Shown: positions 49,912 through 58,960, counted from the stretch's first letter. The stretch is DNA of 59,655 bases from Fervidibacter sinensis (GCA_032161045.1 JAVHTH010000021.1), one strand, 5' to 3'. Program-made: numbers and translations. The notes: generated by a model from the sequence alone, not told the origin.

Positions 49912-52560
49912 ATGGCTAAGCAAGAGAAGCAGGCGGTTGCGATCGTGGTGTCGCAGACGCACTGGGACAGGGCGTGGTATCTGCCCTTTGAAAAGTTCCG
50001 AATCAGACTCGTCAAATTGACGGAGAAGTTGCTTAACATCCTCCGTGAGAACCCGAAGTTCCGCTTCACCTTTGACGGTCAGACGGTTGTTCTTGAGGAC
50101 ATTTTGCAAGTTCGCCCCGAGTGGGAAGCGGAGTTGAAGGAACACATTTCCGCAGGGCGCATCATGGTCGGACCTTGGTATGTGTTGCCTGACGAGTTCC
50201 TCGTCAGCGGCGAGGCTCTCATCCGTAACTTGCTCATTGGTCATCGCATTGCCCAAAAGTTCGGTCGCGTCTTGAAGGTTGCCTACATCCCTGACCCGTT
50301 CGGTCACATCGCTCAATTCCCGCAAATTTTGAACGGCTTTGGGCTTGACACTTTCATCTTCATGCGAGGCATGGGTGACGAAGGCGAAGAACTCGGCAGC
50401 GAATTTTGGTGGGTCGCACCCGATGGTGAGAGCAAAGTTTTGGCGCACCACCAAATCACAAGTTATTGCAATGCCGGCTATCTTGGCTATGTTTTTGAAG
50501 ATGGCGTCCCGCGAGTTGATTACGACCGAGCAACGGAACATATCAAGCGGTTGCTTGAAAACCTGCGCAAATATGCGACCGTGCCGGTTTACTACATCAG
50601 CAACGGCTGCGACCACTTTGAACCTCAACCCGAACTGCCCGAGATTTTGAAACACCTCAACAAAGTCATCCCCGATGTTCAATTTGTGCAAGCGACACCG
50701 GAGGAATTCTTTGCCCGCGTCAAGCGTGCCCGCAAAGATTTCAAGACCTACCAAGGCGAGATGAGGGCTGCGCGATACCACTATTTGCTCTCTGGGGTCT
50801 TTTCAGCACGAATGTATCTCAAGCAGGCAAACTTCAGGTGCCAGACTTTGCTTGAGCGTTGGGTTGAGCCGTTCTGCGCCATCGCTCATTTCGTCGCTGG
50901 CATTCCTTACCCCGATGCACACATCAATTACGCATGGCGGACTTTGCTCAAAAATCATCCGCACGACGACATTTGCGGCTGCAGTGTTGACGAAGTTCAC
51001 CGAGAGAACGAAACCCGATACATGCTCGTCCAGCAAGTTGGCGACATGCTGCTGAACGAAGCCTTGACAGCCATTGCGTTGAGAATTGATACCGCTTCCG
51101 CAGCGCCATCGGATGACTGGCAAGCGTTCGCGGTTTTCAACCCGCTCCCTTGGGAGCGCAATGACCCCGTTTCCGCAGTTGTGCCACAGGCTTGGTTGAA
51201 AGATGCTGGGACGCTCAAAGATTGCACTGGCTCGCCCGTGCCAGTTCAAGTCGTTCAAACCGATGACGAACACGCGCTCGTCCTCATTAAACCGCCAGCT
51301 GTCCCATCACTCGGCTACACAACCCTTTACCTTGACCGAACTGATAAGCAACGACGGGAGTGGGCTACTGATGTCCGCGCTGAGGGCACAACAATTGAAA
51401 ACGAGTTCTTGCGCGTTACAGCAGAGCCGAACGGGACATTGACGGTCGTTGACAAAATGACCGGCAAATCTTACAGCGGGTTCAACTTGCTTGAGGACAC
51501 CGAGGATGCCGGTGACGAATACGACTACTCGCCCGCCGAGAATTCACAAACCATCACCAGTGAAAATGTCAAGGCGAAAATCAAAGTGGTTGAGCGCGGA
51601 CCTGTGCGGGCGAGTTTGCTCATCAGTTACGACTTGCAATTGCCCGAAGGTCTGACGCCTGATCGGAAAGCCCGTTCTAAGCGAATGGTTCGCTGCCCCG
51701 TTCAGGTCAAGGTTTCGCTCAACAGCGGTGTCCCACGAGTTGATTTTGAAATCACAATCACCAACAACGCAAAGGACCATCGCCTGCGCGTTTTGTTCCC
51801 GACCGATATCAAGACCGAAGTCGCTAAGGTTGAGGAGCACTTCCATGTCATTGAGCGTTCGCTTGATTTGCCTGAGGGCAAGAATTGGTCGCAACCGCCC
51901 CAGCCAACAAACCATATGGACAGTTTCGTCAGCGTTGACGACGGTGCGTTTGGAGTGACGGTGATAAGCGAAGGGTTGCCCGAGTATGAAGTCCGCAAAG
52001 ATGCAAAAGGAGTGACAATCTGCTTGACACTCCTTCGCTGCGTCGGTTGGTTAAGCCGCGGTGATTTCAAGACACGACCCGGGCATGCAGGTCCGCAAAT
52101 TGCGACACCTGAAGCGCAATGCTTGGGCACTTACACCTTCCGTTACGCCGTCGCAATTCACAAACGCGATTGGCGTGAGGCTGGCGTCATGAGGCTCGCA
52201 CATGAGCACAATGTCCCAATGAAGTTGATGCCAGCGAGAAGGAAAGACCAAAAGCACCCAGAAAAAGCCACTTTGCCCGTCGCTTGCTCGTTCCTGAAGG
52301 TTGAGCCTGCAGATTTGTTCGTCACTGCCGTCAAGCGAGCGGAAGACCGAGACACGCTGATAGTTCGGTTCTATGGAACAAGGGACACGGGACAGGGAGC
52401 GCGAACCGATGGCTTGGTTTGCATTTGGTGTCCGCCGAAGGAAGCCTACTTGACGAACTTGAACGAAGAACGCAAGCGAGCGATTCGTGTCAACAAAAAC
52501 GGTTCAGTTCCGGTTTCGGCAAAGGCATGGCAAATCGTGACAGTTGAATTGGTGCCTTAA
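49912..52560 (+). CDS. Alpha-mannosidase, GH38 family
   Basis: An 882-residue GH38 enzyme. The zinc site has His17 and Asp19 in SQTHWDRAWYLPF, and Asp128 in YIPDPFGHIAQFPQIL is the likely nucleophile and third ligand. NHPHDDICGCSVDEVHRENE gives the helical-domain residues. The C-terminal beta domains (from about 400) are complete. No signal peptide, so it probably acts in the cytoplasm on mannosides or free oligosaccharides. The start is ATG 49912 after CAGGAGGTGG; a frame from 49666 overlaps cdd and was rejected. A strong hairpin follows the stop. Confidence 0.93.
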   Translation: MAKQEKQAVAIVVSQTHWDRAWYLPFEKFRIRLVKLTEKLLNILRENPKFRFTFDGQTVVLEDILQVRPEWEAELKEHISAGRIMVGPWYVLPDEFLVSGEALIRNLLIGHRIAQKFGRVLKVAYIPDPFGHIAQFPQILNGFGLDTFIFMRGMGDEGEELGSEFWWVAPDGESKVLAHHQITSYCNAGYLGYVFEDGVPRVDYDRATEHIKRLLENLRKYATVPVYYISNGCDHFEPQPELPEILKHLNKVIPDVQFVQATPEEFFARVKRARKDFKTYQGEMRAARYHYLLSGVFSARMYLKQANFRCQTLLERWVEPFCAIAHFVAGIPYPDAHINYAWRTLLKNHPHDDICGCSVDEVHRENETRYMLVQQVGDMLLNEALTAIALRIDTASAAPSDDWQAFAVFNPLPWERNDPVSAVVPQAWLKDAGTLKDCTGSPVPVQVVQTDDEHALVLIKPPAVPSLGYTTLYLDRTDKQRREWATDVRAEGTTIENEFLRVTAEPNGTLTVVDKMTGKSYSGFNLLEDTEDAGDEYDYSPAENSQTITSENVKAKIKVVERGPVRASLLISYDLQLPEGLTPDRKARSKRMVRCPVQVKVSLNSGVPRVDFEITITNNAKDHRLRVLFPTDIKTEVAKVEEHFHVIERSLDLPEGKNWSQPPQPTNHMDSFVSVDDGAFGVTVISEGLPEYEVRKDAKGVTICLTLLRCVGWLSRGDFKTRPGHAGPQIATPEAQCLGTYTFRYAVAIHKRDWREAGVMRLAHEHNVPMKLMPARRKDQKHPEKATLPVACSFLKVEPADLFVTAVKRAEDRDTLIVRFYGTRDTGQGARTDGLVCIWCPPKEAYLTNLNEERKRAIRVNKNGSVPVSAKAWQIVTVELVP

Positions 52561-52573
52561 GGCAATTGTCGCC

Positions 52574-52603
52574 GCGAGGGTGGGTGGATCAGCCCACCCT
52601 CGC
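52574..52603 (+). terminator. Hairpin after GH38 gene
   Basis: GCGAGGGTGGG (52574-52584) and CCCACCCTCGC (52593-52603) form a perfect 11-base-pair stem with an 8-base loop, 13 bases after the stop. No T-run follows, so termination may depend on Rho. Confidence 0.55.
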
Positions 52604-52743
52604 ATTGACGCAAACATAAAAGTTCATGAGGCAAGCCCATCACAGCGTTGTAAATTGCCTACCACCCGTTTATTCCGAACTGCCAAATTTTCCGATTGGC
52701 AAATCCACCCATTTGCTGAAAACTTCCCAACGAGGTGATGCTC

Positions 52744-53667
52744 GTGACTGTCACTGTTCAAGTTCCCGCGACAACGGCAAATTTGGGCAGCGGGTTTGAC
52801 GCAATTGGGGCAGCGCTTTCTTGGCACAGTTTCGTTACCCTTGAACCTTGTGACGATTTGGTCGTTGAGGTCACAGGCGAGGGCGAAAGGGAAATTGCTC
52901 GTGACGAAAGCAACATCGCTGTCAAGGCAATAAAAGCGCTCTTGCAAAATTTGCCAAGCGACATTGCAAAGCCGCTGAGCAAAGGTTTTCGTTTGCGTCT
53001 TGACAATCGTTTTCCGCTCACTCGTGGTTTGGGGAGTTCAGCGGCAGCGCGAGTTGGCGCTTTGGTCGCAGCGAACGAATTGCTTGGCAATCCTTTGCGC
53101 ATTGACCATTTGCTTAAACTCGCAACCGAGTTGGAAGGTCATGCCGATAATGTCGCTGCCGCTTTGCTTGGCGGCATTGTGGTCGTTGTGTCGGCTGATG
53201 AAGAAATTTCTTGGGCTCGTTTTCTGCCGCCGTTTGATTTGCACATCGCTTTGGTCATCCCAGATTTCCCCCTTGAGACCGAAAAAGCCAGAGCGGTTTT
53301 GCCTGCATCGGTGACGCGAACCGATGCAGTTTTCAACCTTGGGCGTGCAGCGCTTTTGGTCGCAGCGTTGTCAACAGGTCAAATTGACCGATTGAAGGTG
53401 GCAATGCAAGATAGGTTACACCAACCTTATCGGCAATTGCTCATGCCTTGGCTGCCGAAAGTCTTTGAGGCTGCTTTGGACGCAGGTGCTTTAGGCGTTC
53501 ACTTGAGCGGCGCAGGTCCAACGGTCGCCGCTTGGTGCGATGACGAAAGCAAAGCGGAAACGGTCGCAAAAGCAATGTGGCAATCTTTGAAATTGGCAGG
53601 CGTAAACGGCTTCTGGAAAGTCGTCGGTTTGGACATCCACGGTGCGAAAGTCGTGCAAAGGGGTTGA
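52744..53667 (+). CDS. thrB: Homoserine kinase
   Basis: A 307-residue GHMP kinase for threonine synthesis. It starts TVTVQVPATTANLGSGFDAI and has the ATP loop TRGLGSSAAARVGALVAA, LATELEGHADNVAAALLGG and the C-terminal GVHLSGAGPTVAAW. GTG 52744 follows GAGGTGA by five bases; an ATG at 52738 and a GTG at 52735 are closer to the ribosome site. No other threonine genes are near. A small membrane gene follows after five bases. Confidence 0.94.
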   Translation: MTVTVQVPATTANLGSGFDAIGAALSWHSFVTLEPCDDLVVEVTGEGEREIARDESNIAVKAIKALLQNLPSDIAKPLSKGFRLRLDNRFPLTRGLGSSAAARVGALVAANELLGNPLRIDHLLKLATELEGHADNVAAALLGGIVVVVSADEEISWARFLPPFDLHIALVIPDFPLETEKARAVLPASVTRTDAVFNLGRAALLVAALSTGQIDRLKVAMQDRLHQPYRQLLMPWLPKVFEAALDAGALGVHLSGAGPTVAAWCDDESKAETVAKAMWQSLKLAGVNGFWKVVGLDIHGAKVVQRG

Positions 53668-53672
53668 CAAAA

Positions 53673-53978
53673 ATGCCAAACGGTCGTGACCCAGAATTTG
53701 GGGCAAGAGTTTTGGCTTTGATGGTTTTTCTGCTCGGCATAGGGCTCATGCTGCTTGTTTTCGTTTGGGCTGCAAAACTTTTCAACGAACTCGGCGTTGG
53801 CAAAGAAATTGCGCTGCAAACCAACCCGTCTGACCGAACTCCTTTGGCTGAGTGGGGAATTCGTTGGTTGATACGGGTCGCTTTGCTATTTGCGCTCGGA
53901 TACATCGCATCACTCATCGCCGCGCGCGGTGCAAACTTCTACTTAGCAACTCGCACTCATCAAAGAGGTGAGCAGTGA
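53673..53978 (+). CDS. Small two-span membrane protein
   Basis: A 101-residue protein with two hydrophobic segments (VLALMVFLLGIGLMLLVFVW and WLIRVALLFALGYIASLIAA). ATG 53673 follows AAAGGGGTTGACAAA. It lies between thrB and acyP, with five and zero bases of gap, so the three are one transcript. No family was recognised. Confidence 0.75.
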   Translation: MPNGRDPEFGARVLALMVFLLGIGLMLLVFVWAAKLFNELGVGKEIALQTNPSDRTPLAEWGIRWLIRVALLFALGYIASLIAARGANFYLATRTHQRGEQ

Positions 53979-54266
53979 ATGGCAGAGCAAAAGGTCCGTA
54001 TGAGGGCAATTGTCAAGGGCATAGTTCAAGGTGTCGGTTACCGATACTTCGCCGTTTACCAAGCCCAACGAATTGGTGGCATAACTGGCTATGTCCGAAA
54101 CCTTTACGACGGCAATGTTGAAGTCGTTGCCGAAGGCGAAAGGCAAAAACTTGAGCAGTTTTTGGCTGAACTTCGCAAAGGACCAAGGGCTGCCCGTGTG
54201 ACTGATGTGGAAGTTTTCTGGGAGCATCCTACGGGCGAGTTCACCAACTTCGGGATTCGGTGGTGA
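53979..54266 (+). CDS. acyP: Acylphosphatase
   Basis: A 95-residue acylphosphatase that hydrolyses carboxyl-phosphate bonds. The catalytic Arg22 lies in GIVQGVGYRYF and Asn41 in GYVRNLYDGNVEVVAEG. The ATG directly follows the upstream stop; GAGGTGA is nine bases ahead. Confidence 0.95.
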   Translation: MAEQKVRMRAIVKGIVQGVGYRYFAVYQAQRIGGITGYVRNLYDGNVEVVAEGERQKLEQFLAELRKGPRAARVTDVEVFWEHPTGEFTNFGIRW

Positions 54267-54273
54267 GATTTCA

Positions 54274-55005
54274 TTGGACCAACCCGCCCGGTTAAGTGGA
54301 AAAGTTCGCAAAAGCGTTCTCATGCCTCCGTCCATGATTCAAGCGGCAATTTGGGCAATTGCTTTTCTCGCACTCGCGGCTCTCGTTGCGGTTCGGTGGC
54401 GACCGCTTGAAGTAGTTGACATCGCTTTGTTTCGGTTCGTGAACGAAGGTTTGGCGAACGAATGGCTTGACACTGTTATGCTGTTTTTCACCCGACTTGG
54501 CAACATGCCGCTCGTTTGGCTCCTGCTCGCTGCTTGGCTTGGACACTGCGCTCGTAAGCAGAACGGTGAATGGCGGAAAGTTTTGGCGAGATGGCTCGTT
54601 TCGGTCTTGACAGTGGCAATTGCACTCGGTTGCGCCGATGGGCTCAGCGGGCGAATCGCGAAACCGTTGGTCGGTCGTGAAAGACCAGCAAAAATTGTCA
54701 AGGGAGTTAGGCTTGTTAACGGTAGCGGTAAGGCAAAGGGGTTCCCATCTTCACATGCAGCCAACGCTTTTGCCGTTGCAAGGGTTTTACACGAACTCGC
54801 ACCGCCTAAACCGCTTTGGTGGTTTTTAGCGGTGATGGTGGCATTTTCGCGAGTTTACTTGGGCGCACACTTCCCTGTCGATATCTTTGGCGGAGCAATG
54901 TTGGGTTTAGCCGTAGGTTCGGTGTTCGCATGGGCGATTCAAAAATTTCGCCAACGGTCAACATTTTGGGAGGGTGAGGCTCCTGCCGAACCCGAACTTA
55001 ATTGA
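54274..55005 (+). CDS. PAP2-family phosphatase with repeat-derived tail
   Basis: A membrane phosphatase of the PAP2 type acting on lipid phosphates or undecaprenyl diphosphate. The three motifs are KPLVGRERP, PSSHAANAFAVARVL and SRVYLGAHFPVDIFGG, with about five membrane helices. The last residues, WEGEAPAEPELN, are coded by a GGCTCCTGCCGAACCCGAA copy of a dispersed repeat. The start is uncertain: TTG 54274 has GGTGAGA five bases ahead and lies eight bases after acyP; ATG 54322 lacks a ribosome site. It precedes trpA closely. Confidence 0.88.
   Translation: MDQPARLSGKVRKSVLMPPSMIQAAIWAIAFLALAALVAVRWRPLEVVDIALFRFVNEGLANEWLDTVMLFFTRLGNMPLVWLLLAAWLGHCARKQNGEWRKVLARWLVSVLTVAIALGCADGLSGRIAKPLVGRERPAKIVKGVRLVNGSGKAKGFPSSHAANAFAVARVLHELAPPKPLWWFLAVMVAFSRVYLGAHFPVDIFGGAMLGLAVGSVFAWAIQKFRQRSTFWEGEAPAEPELN
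54968..54996 (+). repeat. GGCTCCTGCCGAGCCGAA-type repeat inside gene end
   Basis: GGGAGGGTGAGGCTCCTGCC followed by GAACCCGAA. It codes the last residues EGEAPAEPE of the PAP2 phosphatase. Other copies lie near 141, 389, 55966, 58495, 58580 and 58612. Confidence 0.7.
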
Positions 55006-55022
55006 GGGAAGGTGACGGAGAA

Positions 55023-55832
55023 GTGGAACGGTTGCAGCGACAATTTGAGCGAGTTCGTGCCCGAAACGAGTTGGCACTTGTGCTCTATGTCACTGCAGGT
55101 GATCCATCACCTGAGCACACTGTTGAGACCGTTATTCGCGGTGCCGAAGCGGGCGCTGATGTCTTTGAGATCGGCATCCCTTTCTCCGACCCAATTGCCG
55201 ACGGTCCCACAATTCAGGCTGCAATTGACCGAGCGCTTCGGCGAGGCATTCGGGTTGCGACGGTGCTTGAAATTGTCAAGGCAATTCGGCAAAAAACCGA
55301 GGTGCCGCTCGTTTTGATGACCTACTTCAATCCAGTGCTGCAATATGGCTTGGAGAGTTTTGCCAAAGATGCGAAAAATGCGGGCGCCGACGGAGTGCTA
55401 TTGACAGATGTTCCACCAGAGGAAGCGAGTGAGTGGATTGAAATTGCCCGGCGAAACGAACTTGCGACGATTTTCCTGCTTGCTCCGACGAGCACCGATG
55501 AACGCATCAAGTTGGTCTCGGAGATCGGCACGGGGTTCATTTACTGCGTCTCGCGAACTGGGGTGACTGGCGAGCGGGAAAGGTTACCCGAGGATTTGCC
55601 AGAACTTGTGGCGAGAATTCGCAGACACACCGACAAACCCATCGCCATCGGTTTTGGGATCAGCAAGCCCGAACATGTTGCCGCAGTTGCTCAAATGGAC
55701 GGTGCTGATGGCGTCGTTGTCGGAAGCGCTCTCGTTCGGTTGCTGGATGAAGAATTCGGTAAAGGGCAGCAAGGAAGTTGGCAGAAAATCACCAACTTCG
55801 TTAAGGCGCTCAAATCAGCGGGCAAGCGTTAA
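55023..55832 (+). CDS. trpA: Tryptophan synthase alpha chain
   Basis: A 269-residue TrpA, which makes indole from indole-3-glycerol phosphate. With GTG 55023 as start the catalytic residues fall at Glu49 (DVFEIGIPFSDP) and Asp60 (IADGPTIQ), the same numbers as in the E. coli enzyme. MTYFNPVLQYGLE and IGFGISKPEHVAAV are typical. AAGGTGA lies seven bases ahead; the frame is open to TTG 55002. No trpB is adjacent. Confidence 0.95.
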   Translation: MERLQRQFERVRARNELALVLYVTAGDPSPEHTVETVIRGAEAGADVFEIGIPFSDPIADGPTIQAAIDRALRRGIRVATVLEIVKAIRQKTEVPLVLMTYFNPVLQYGLESFAKDAKNAGADGVLLTDVPPEEASEWIEIARRNELATIFLLAPTSTDERIKLVSEIGTGFIYCVSRTGVTGERERLPEDLPELVARIRRHTDKPIAIGFGISKPEHVAAVAQMDGADGVVVGSALVRLLDEEFGKGQQGSWQKITNFVKALKSAGKR

Positions 55833-56030
55833 CGCAGAAATTGAAAGAACCGAACCAATGACCAGCGAGAGGTGATGAAAAGTGCCTTCAGAAGTAGTCG
55901 CAAAACTGCTTCAAGACTAAAATTCGGCACGCCAGAGGCGTGCCCTCCGAAAGGAAAAATTGTTTGGGGAGTTAGGCTCTTGCCAACCGAAATTCGGTGC
56001 AATTACAAAAGCATGTGAGGTGGCTCTAAC
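55833..56030. repeat. Repeat-bearing gap before deoC
   Basis: GAGAGGTGATGAAAA at 55867-55881 is a good ribosome site followed by a 12-codon frame (VPSEVVAKLLQD) that ends in TAA exactly where a GGCACGCCAGAGGCGTGCC repeat (55926-55948) begins. A worn GGCTCTTGCCAACCGAA copy follows at 55966-55991. The tiny frame looks like the start of a gene cut off by the repeats. Confidence 0.55.
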
Positions 56031-56702
56031 ATGACGAGGCGAGAGGTTGCGCAACGAATTGATTTGGCAGTTTTGAGACCTGATGCTACCCGCAATGATG
56101 TCCTGCGAGGTTGCGAGCAAGCGAAACTTTGGAATGTCAAATCGCTCATCGTGCTTCCCTGTTGGCTTGAGTTGATTGTGCGCGAACTTGAAGGCAGCGG
56201 TGTCATCCCCAGCACTGTCATCGCCTTTCCCTTCGGCGCCGAAACGACCGAGGTCAAAATCGCGACAGCAAAATGGGCTGTCCAAATCGGTGCCGGCGAG
56301 TTGGACATGGTGATGGCGATCGGTCGCTTCAAATCGGGCGATTACGATTTCGTCCGAAGCGACATTGAGGCTGTAGTTGAGGCGGCAAAAAGCGTCAATA
56401 GCGACACGATTGTCAAAGTCATTGTTGAGACAGGCTATTTGACCGACGATGAGAAGCGCAAGGCTGCACAAATCGTTGAAGCGGCAGGAGCAGATTTTGT
56501 CAAGACAAGCACGGGTTTCGGTCCATCAGGAGCGACCGTTGAAGATGTGCGGTTGCTCAGGCAAAGCGTTTCAGAAAGGGTCAAAGTCAAGGCTGCTGGT
56601 GGAATCAGAAGTTGGGAACAGGCAAAAGCGCTTTTGGAAGCAGGTGCCGACAGGATTGGGACATCAAGCGCAGAGGCGATTTTGAAGGAAATTGCCGAAT
56701 AG
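56031..56702 (+). CDS. deoC: Deoxyribose-phosphate aldolase
   Basis: A 223-residue class I aldolase that splits 2-deoxyribose 5-phosphate. The Schiff-base Lys158 is in DFVKTSTGFGPSGAT, Lys187 in VKVKAAGGIRSW, and Asp92 in GAGELDMVMAIGR. It ends in TAG. It fits with cdd and nupC as nucleoside salvage. The start follows GAGGTGGCTCTAAC. Confidence 0.95.
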   Translation: MTRREVAQRIDLAVLRPDATRNDVLRGCEQAKLWNVKSLIVLPCWLELIVRELEGSGVIPSTVIAFPFGAETTEVKIATAKWAVQIGAGELDMVMAIGRFKSGDYDFVRSDIEAVVEAAKSVNSDTIVKVIVETGYLTDDEKRKAAQIVEAAGADFVKTSTGFGPSGATVEDVRLLRQSVSERVKVKAAGGIRSWEQAKALLEAGADRIGTSSAEAILKEIAE

Positions 56703-56769
56703 CAAAAACCGTCGGTTTGCGCTACTGTCCCACGATAACCGAGCAGAGAGAAAGGTGTGGTGATGTGTA

Positions 56770-58377
56770 GTGGAGCGTGTTATCAGTGCCCTTGGTATTT
56801 TTGCGCTTTTATTTTTGGCGTGGTTGTGTTCGTCAAACCGAAAGGTTGTCCAATGGCGGGTCGTGGTTTGGGGGCTCGCTTTGCAATTTGCGTTCGCTCT
56901 GTTCATTTTGCGCACTCCCATCGGGCTGAAAATTTTTGATTGGGCGAGAGAAGCGATCAACACGCTCCTTGGGTTCACAACTTACGGCGCAGCCTTTGTT
57001 TTCGGTCACTTGGCGCTTAACCCAAACAACCCTGCCCACGAACCTTTGATGGCTCAATACGGCAAGCCCATCGGCTTGGTCTTTTTCTTCGGCGTCTTGA
57101 CTACAATCATCTTCTTCGCCTCGCTGATGAGCATCCTCTATCACCTCGGCATCATGCAAGCAATTGTCAAGGCTGTCGCTTGGGTTATGGTTCGGACAAT
57201 GGGAACGAGCGGAGCCGAATCTTTGAGCGCTGCTGCAAACATTTTCGTCGGTCAAACTGAAGCGCCTCTCGTCGTTCGCCCATATGTCGCTCAAATGACC
57301 AAAAGCGAACTGATGGCAGTGATGACGGGCGGATTTGCGACAATTGCTGGCGGTGTGATGGCTGCCTATGTCGCTTTCGGAATTGACGCTGGGCACTTGC
57401 TTACGGCTTCGGTCATAAGTGCACCTGCAGCACTGGTAATGGCGAAATTGATGGAGCCAGAAACAGAAGAGCCATTGACGAAAGGCACTGTCCGCGTGAC
57501 TTTTGAGCGGACAACCGTCAACTTGATTGACGCTGCAGCCGTAGGCGCTGCCGACGGTTTGCGATTGGCTTTCAATGTCGCTGCGATGCTTGTGGCGTTC
57601 TTGGCTCTATTGGCTATGGTCAACGCGTTCCTCGGTTGGCTTGACAGAACCGTCATCGCTCAATTGATCCCGCTTCAAGGGCGAGCACCCCTCAGTTTGG
57701 AAACGCTGCTCGGCTATCTCTTCGCGCCATTGGCGTTCTTGCTCGGAACGCCTACTCAAGATGTCCTTACGATGGGCAGTTTGATGGGCATAAAAGTTGC
57801 TGCGAATGAGTTTGTTGCATATGTTCGGTTGGCAGATTTGAAGGACACAATTGACCCACGAACTTTCGTGATCGCGACATATGCCCTTTGTGGCTTTGCG
57901 AACTTCGGCAGCATCGCAATTCAAATTGGTGGCATAAGCGCAATCGCTCCCGAAAGGCGAGCAGATTTGGCAAGACTCGGTCTGAAGGCGATGTGGGCAG
58001 GTGCACTGGCAAGTTGGCTTACCGCTTGCGTTGCGGGAGTTCTCGTCAGCGAACGGGAAGCAAAATGGCGATATCTCGTTGATTTGTCAAGGCGGGTTGA
58101 GCAAGTTAAGGTTTTCGTTCAACCTTACGAAATTGCGACAGAGTTCGCTCAAAGTGGTGATGCTGAGGAGCGCGAACTTGCCGAGCAGGTGCTGAACAAA
58201 TTGCGCCAACGAGCCGAAAAGATGTGGGTTGAAACAGACGAACGGGCGCAAAAATTGGCGCTTGAAGGCAAGCAGAAGGAAGCAGTGGAACTTTACGAAA
58301 ACTTTGCCCGACAAGTCGCGTTCCCCGATTATCGGCAAAAGGCGTGGGAAAAGGCGAAAGTTTTGCGAGCACCTTGA
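56770..58377 (+). CDS. Concentrative nucleoside transporter with C-terminal extension
   Basis: A 535-residue NupC/CNT transporter. Core marks are GTSGAESLSAAANIFVGQTE, APLVVRPYVAQMTKSEL and ALCGFANFGSIAIQIGG, with about eight to ten membrane helices. NupC is usually about 400 residues; here about 110 helical, charged residues follow the last membrane segment (from LSRRVEQVKVF), with a TPR-like end (GKQKEAVELYENFARQV). It should import nucleosides with sodium or protons. The start is GTG 56770, with a weak site. It follows deoC by 67 bases. Confidence 0.92.
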   Translation: MERVISALGIFALLFLAWLCSSNRKVVQWRVVVWGLALQFAFALFILRTPIGLKIFDWAREAINTLLGFTTYGAAFVFGHLALNPNNPAHEPLMAQYGKPIGLVFFFGVLTTIIFFASLMSILYHLGIMQAIVKAVAWVMVRTMGTSGAESLSAAANIFVGQTEAPLVVRPYVAQMTKSELMAVMTGGFATIAGGVMAAYVAFGIDAGHLLTASVISAPAALVMAKLMEPETEEPLTKGTVRVTFERTTVNLIDAAAVGAADGLRLAFNVAAMLVAFLALLAMVNAFLGWLDRTVIAQLIPLQGRAPLSLETLLGYLFAPLAFLLGTPTQDVLTMGSLMGIKVAANEFVAYVRLADLKDTIDPRTFVIATYALCGFANFGSIAIQIGGISAIAPERRADLARLGLKAMWAGALASWLTACVAGVLVSEREAKWRYLVDLSRRVEQVKVFVQPYEIATEFAQSGDAEERELAEQVLNKLRQRAEKMWVETDERAQKLALEGKQKEAVELYENFARQVAFPDYRQKAWEKAKVLRAP

Positions 58378-58960
58378 CGATAACCGCTGAGGACTTCCAT
58401 AAGGGCAAGCCCAATTCCAACCCATTCATGCCAATGGTTTCAGCCATTGGTTGATGACGAGAAAAAATGGGTGCCGAATTCATTCGGCGAAATTGGAGAG
58501 CTCGACTACTGCCGAGCCGAAAAAGTAATGCCCGACCGAAAAAAACGGCACGCCAGAGGCGTGTCCTCCGAGAAATTACGGAGGGCTCTACTTCTGCCGA
58601 ACCGAAACATTGGAGGGTTGGTTTTTTGCTCAACCGAAAAATCGGCTTAATGTAGGGCGCGGTTTTACACCGCGCCGATAGAAAATTCGTCGGCAGGGTA
58701 TGAAACCCCGCCCTACAATAAAAATCGCCAAGCCAGAGGCTTGCCCTAGGAGAACGAAAAATCGGCACGCCAGAGGCGTGTCCTCCAAGTTTGTCAGCGA
58801 CTATGGGCTAAAGTCCGTAGCATAGTTTTTGTGTGGCGCAAATTGACAGTTTGCGTCACATGCCACTGGCTTTAGACAAGAATGAAACCTGCCTGAAAAG
58901 CAGGCAGACCTCTTTACAACTTACTTTCCGCTGGCAGGAACAGAAGGTTTTCTACAGAGC
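58378..58960. repeat. Large gap packed with repeat modules
   Basis: A 583-base gap with no gene. It holds three GGCTCCTGCCGAGCCGAA-type copies (58495-58521, 58580-58606, 58612-58640), three GGCACGCCAGAGGCGTGCC-type palindromes (58547-58570, 58727-58750, 58764-58786) and one intact two-hairpin module (58652-58716). An ACTATG/CATAGT hairpin lies near 58801-58827. A 220-codon minus-strand frame across the gap and the end of nupC only translates the repeats. Confidence 0.85.
58889..58907 (-). terminator. Hairpin downstream of the edge gene
   Basis: CTGCCTG and CAGGCAG arms with a five-base loop, 53 bases after the stop of the minus-strand gene at 58961; GTTTCATTCTT follows on the minus strand. 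It is a plausible terminator with a weak T-run. Confidence 0.5.

Noticed and set aside
49795..50781. 328-codon minus-strand frame opposite the GH38 gene
   Set aside because: The plus strand holds the zinc-site motifs of GH38; the antisense frame is a shadow with no recognisable domain.
58106..58768. 220-codon minus-strand frame at the end of nupC and across the repeat gap
   Set aside because: It translates the palindromic repeats (RAGFHTLPTNFLSARCKTAP) and then runs antisense to nupC. No ribosome site.
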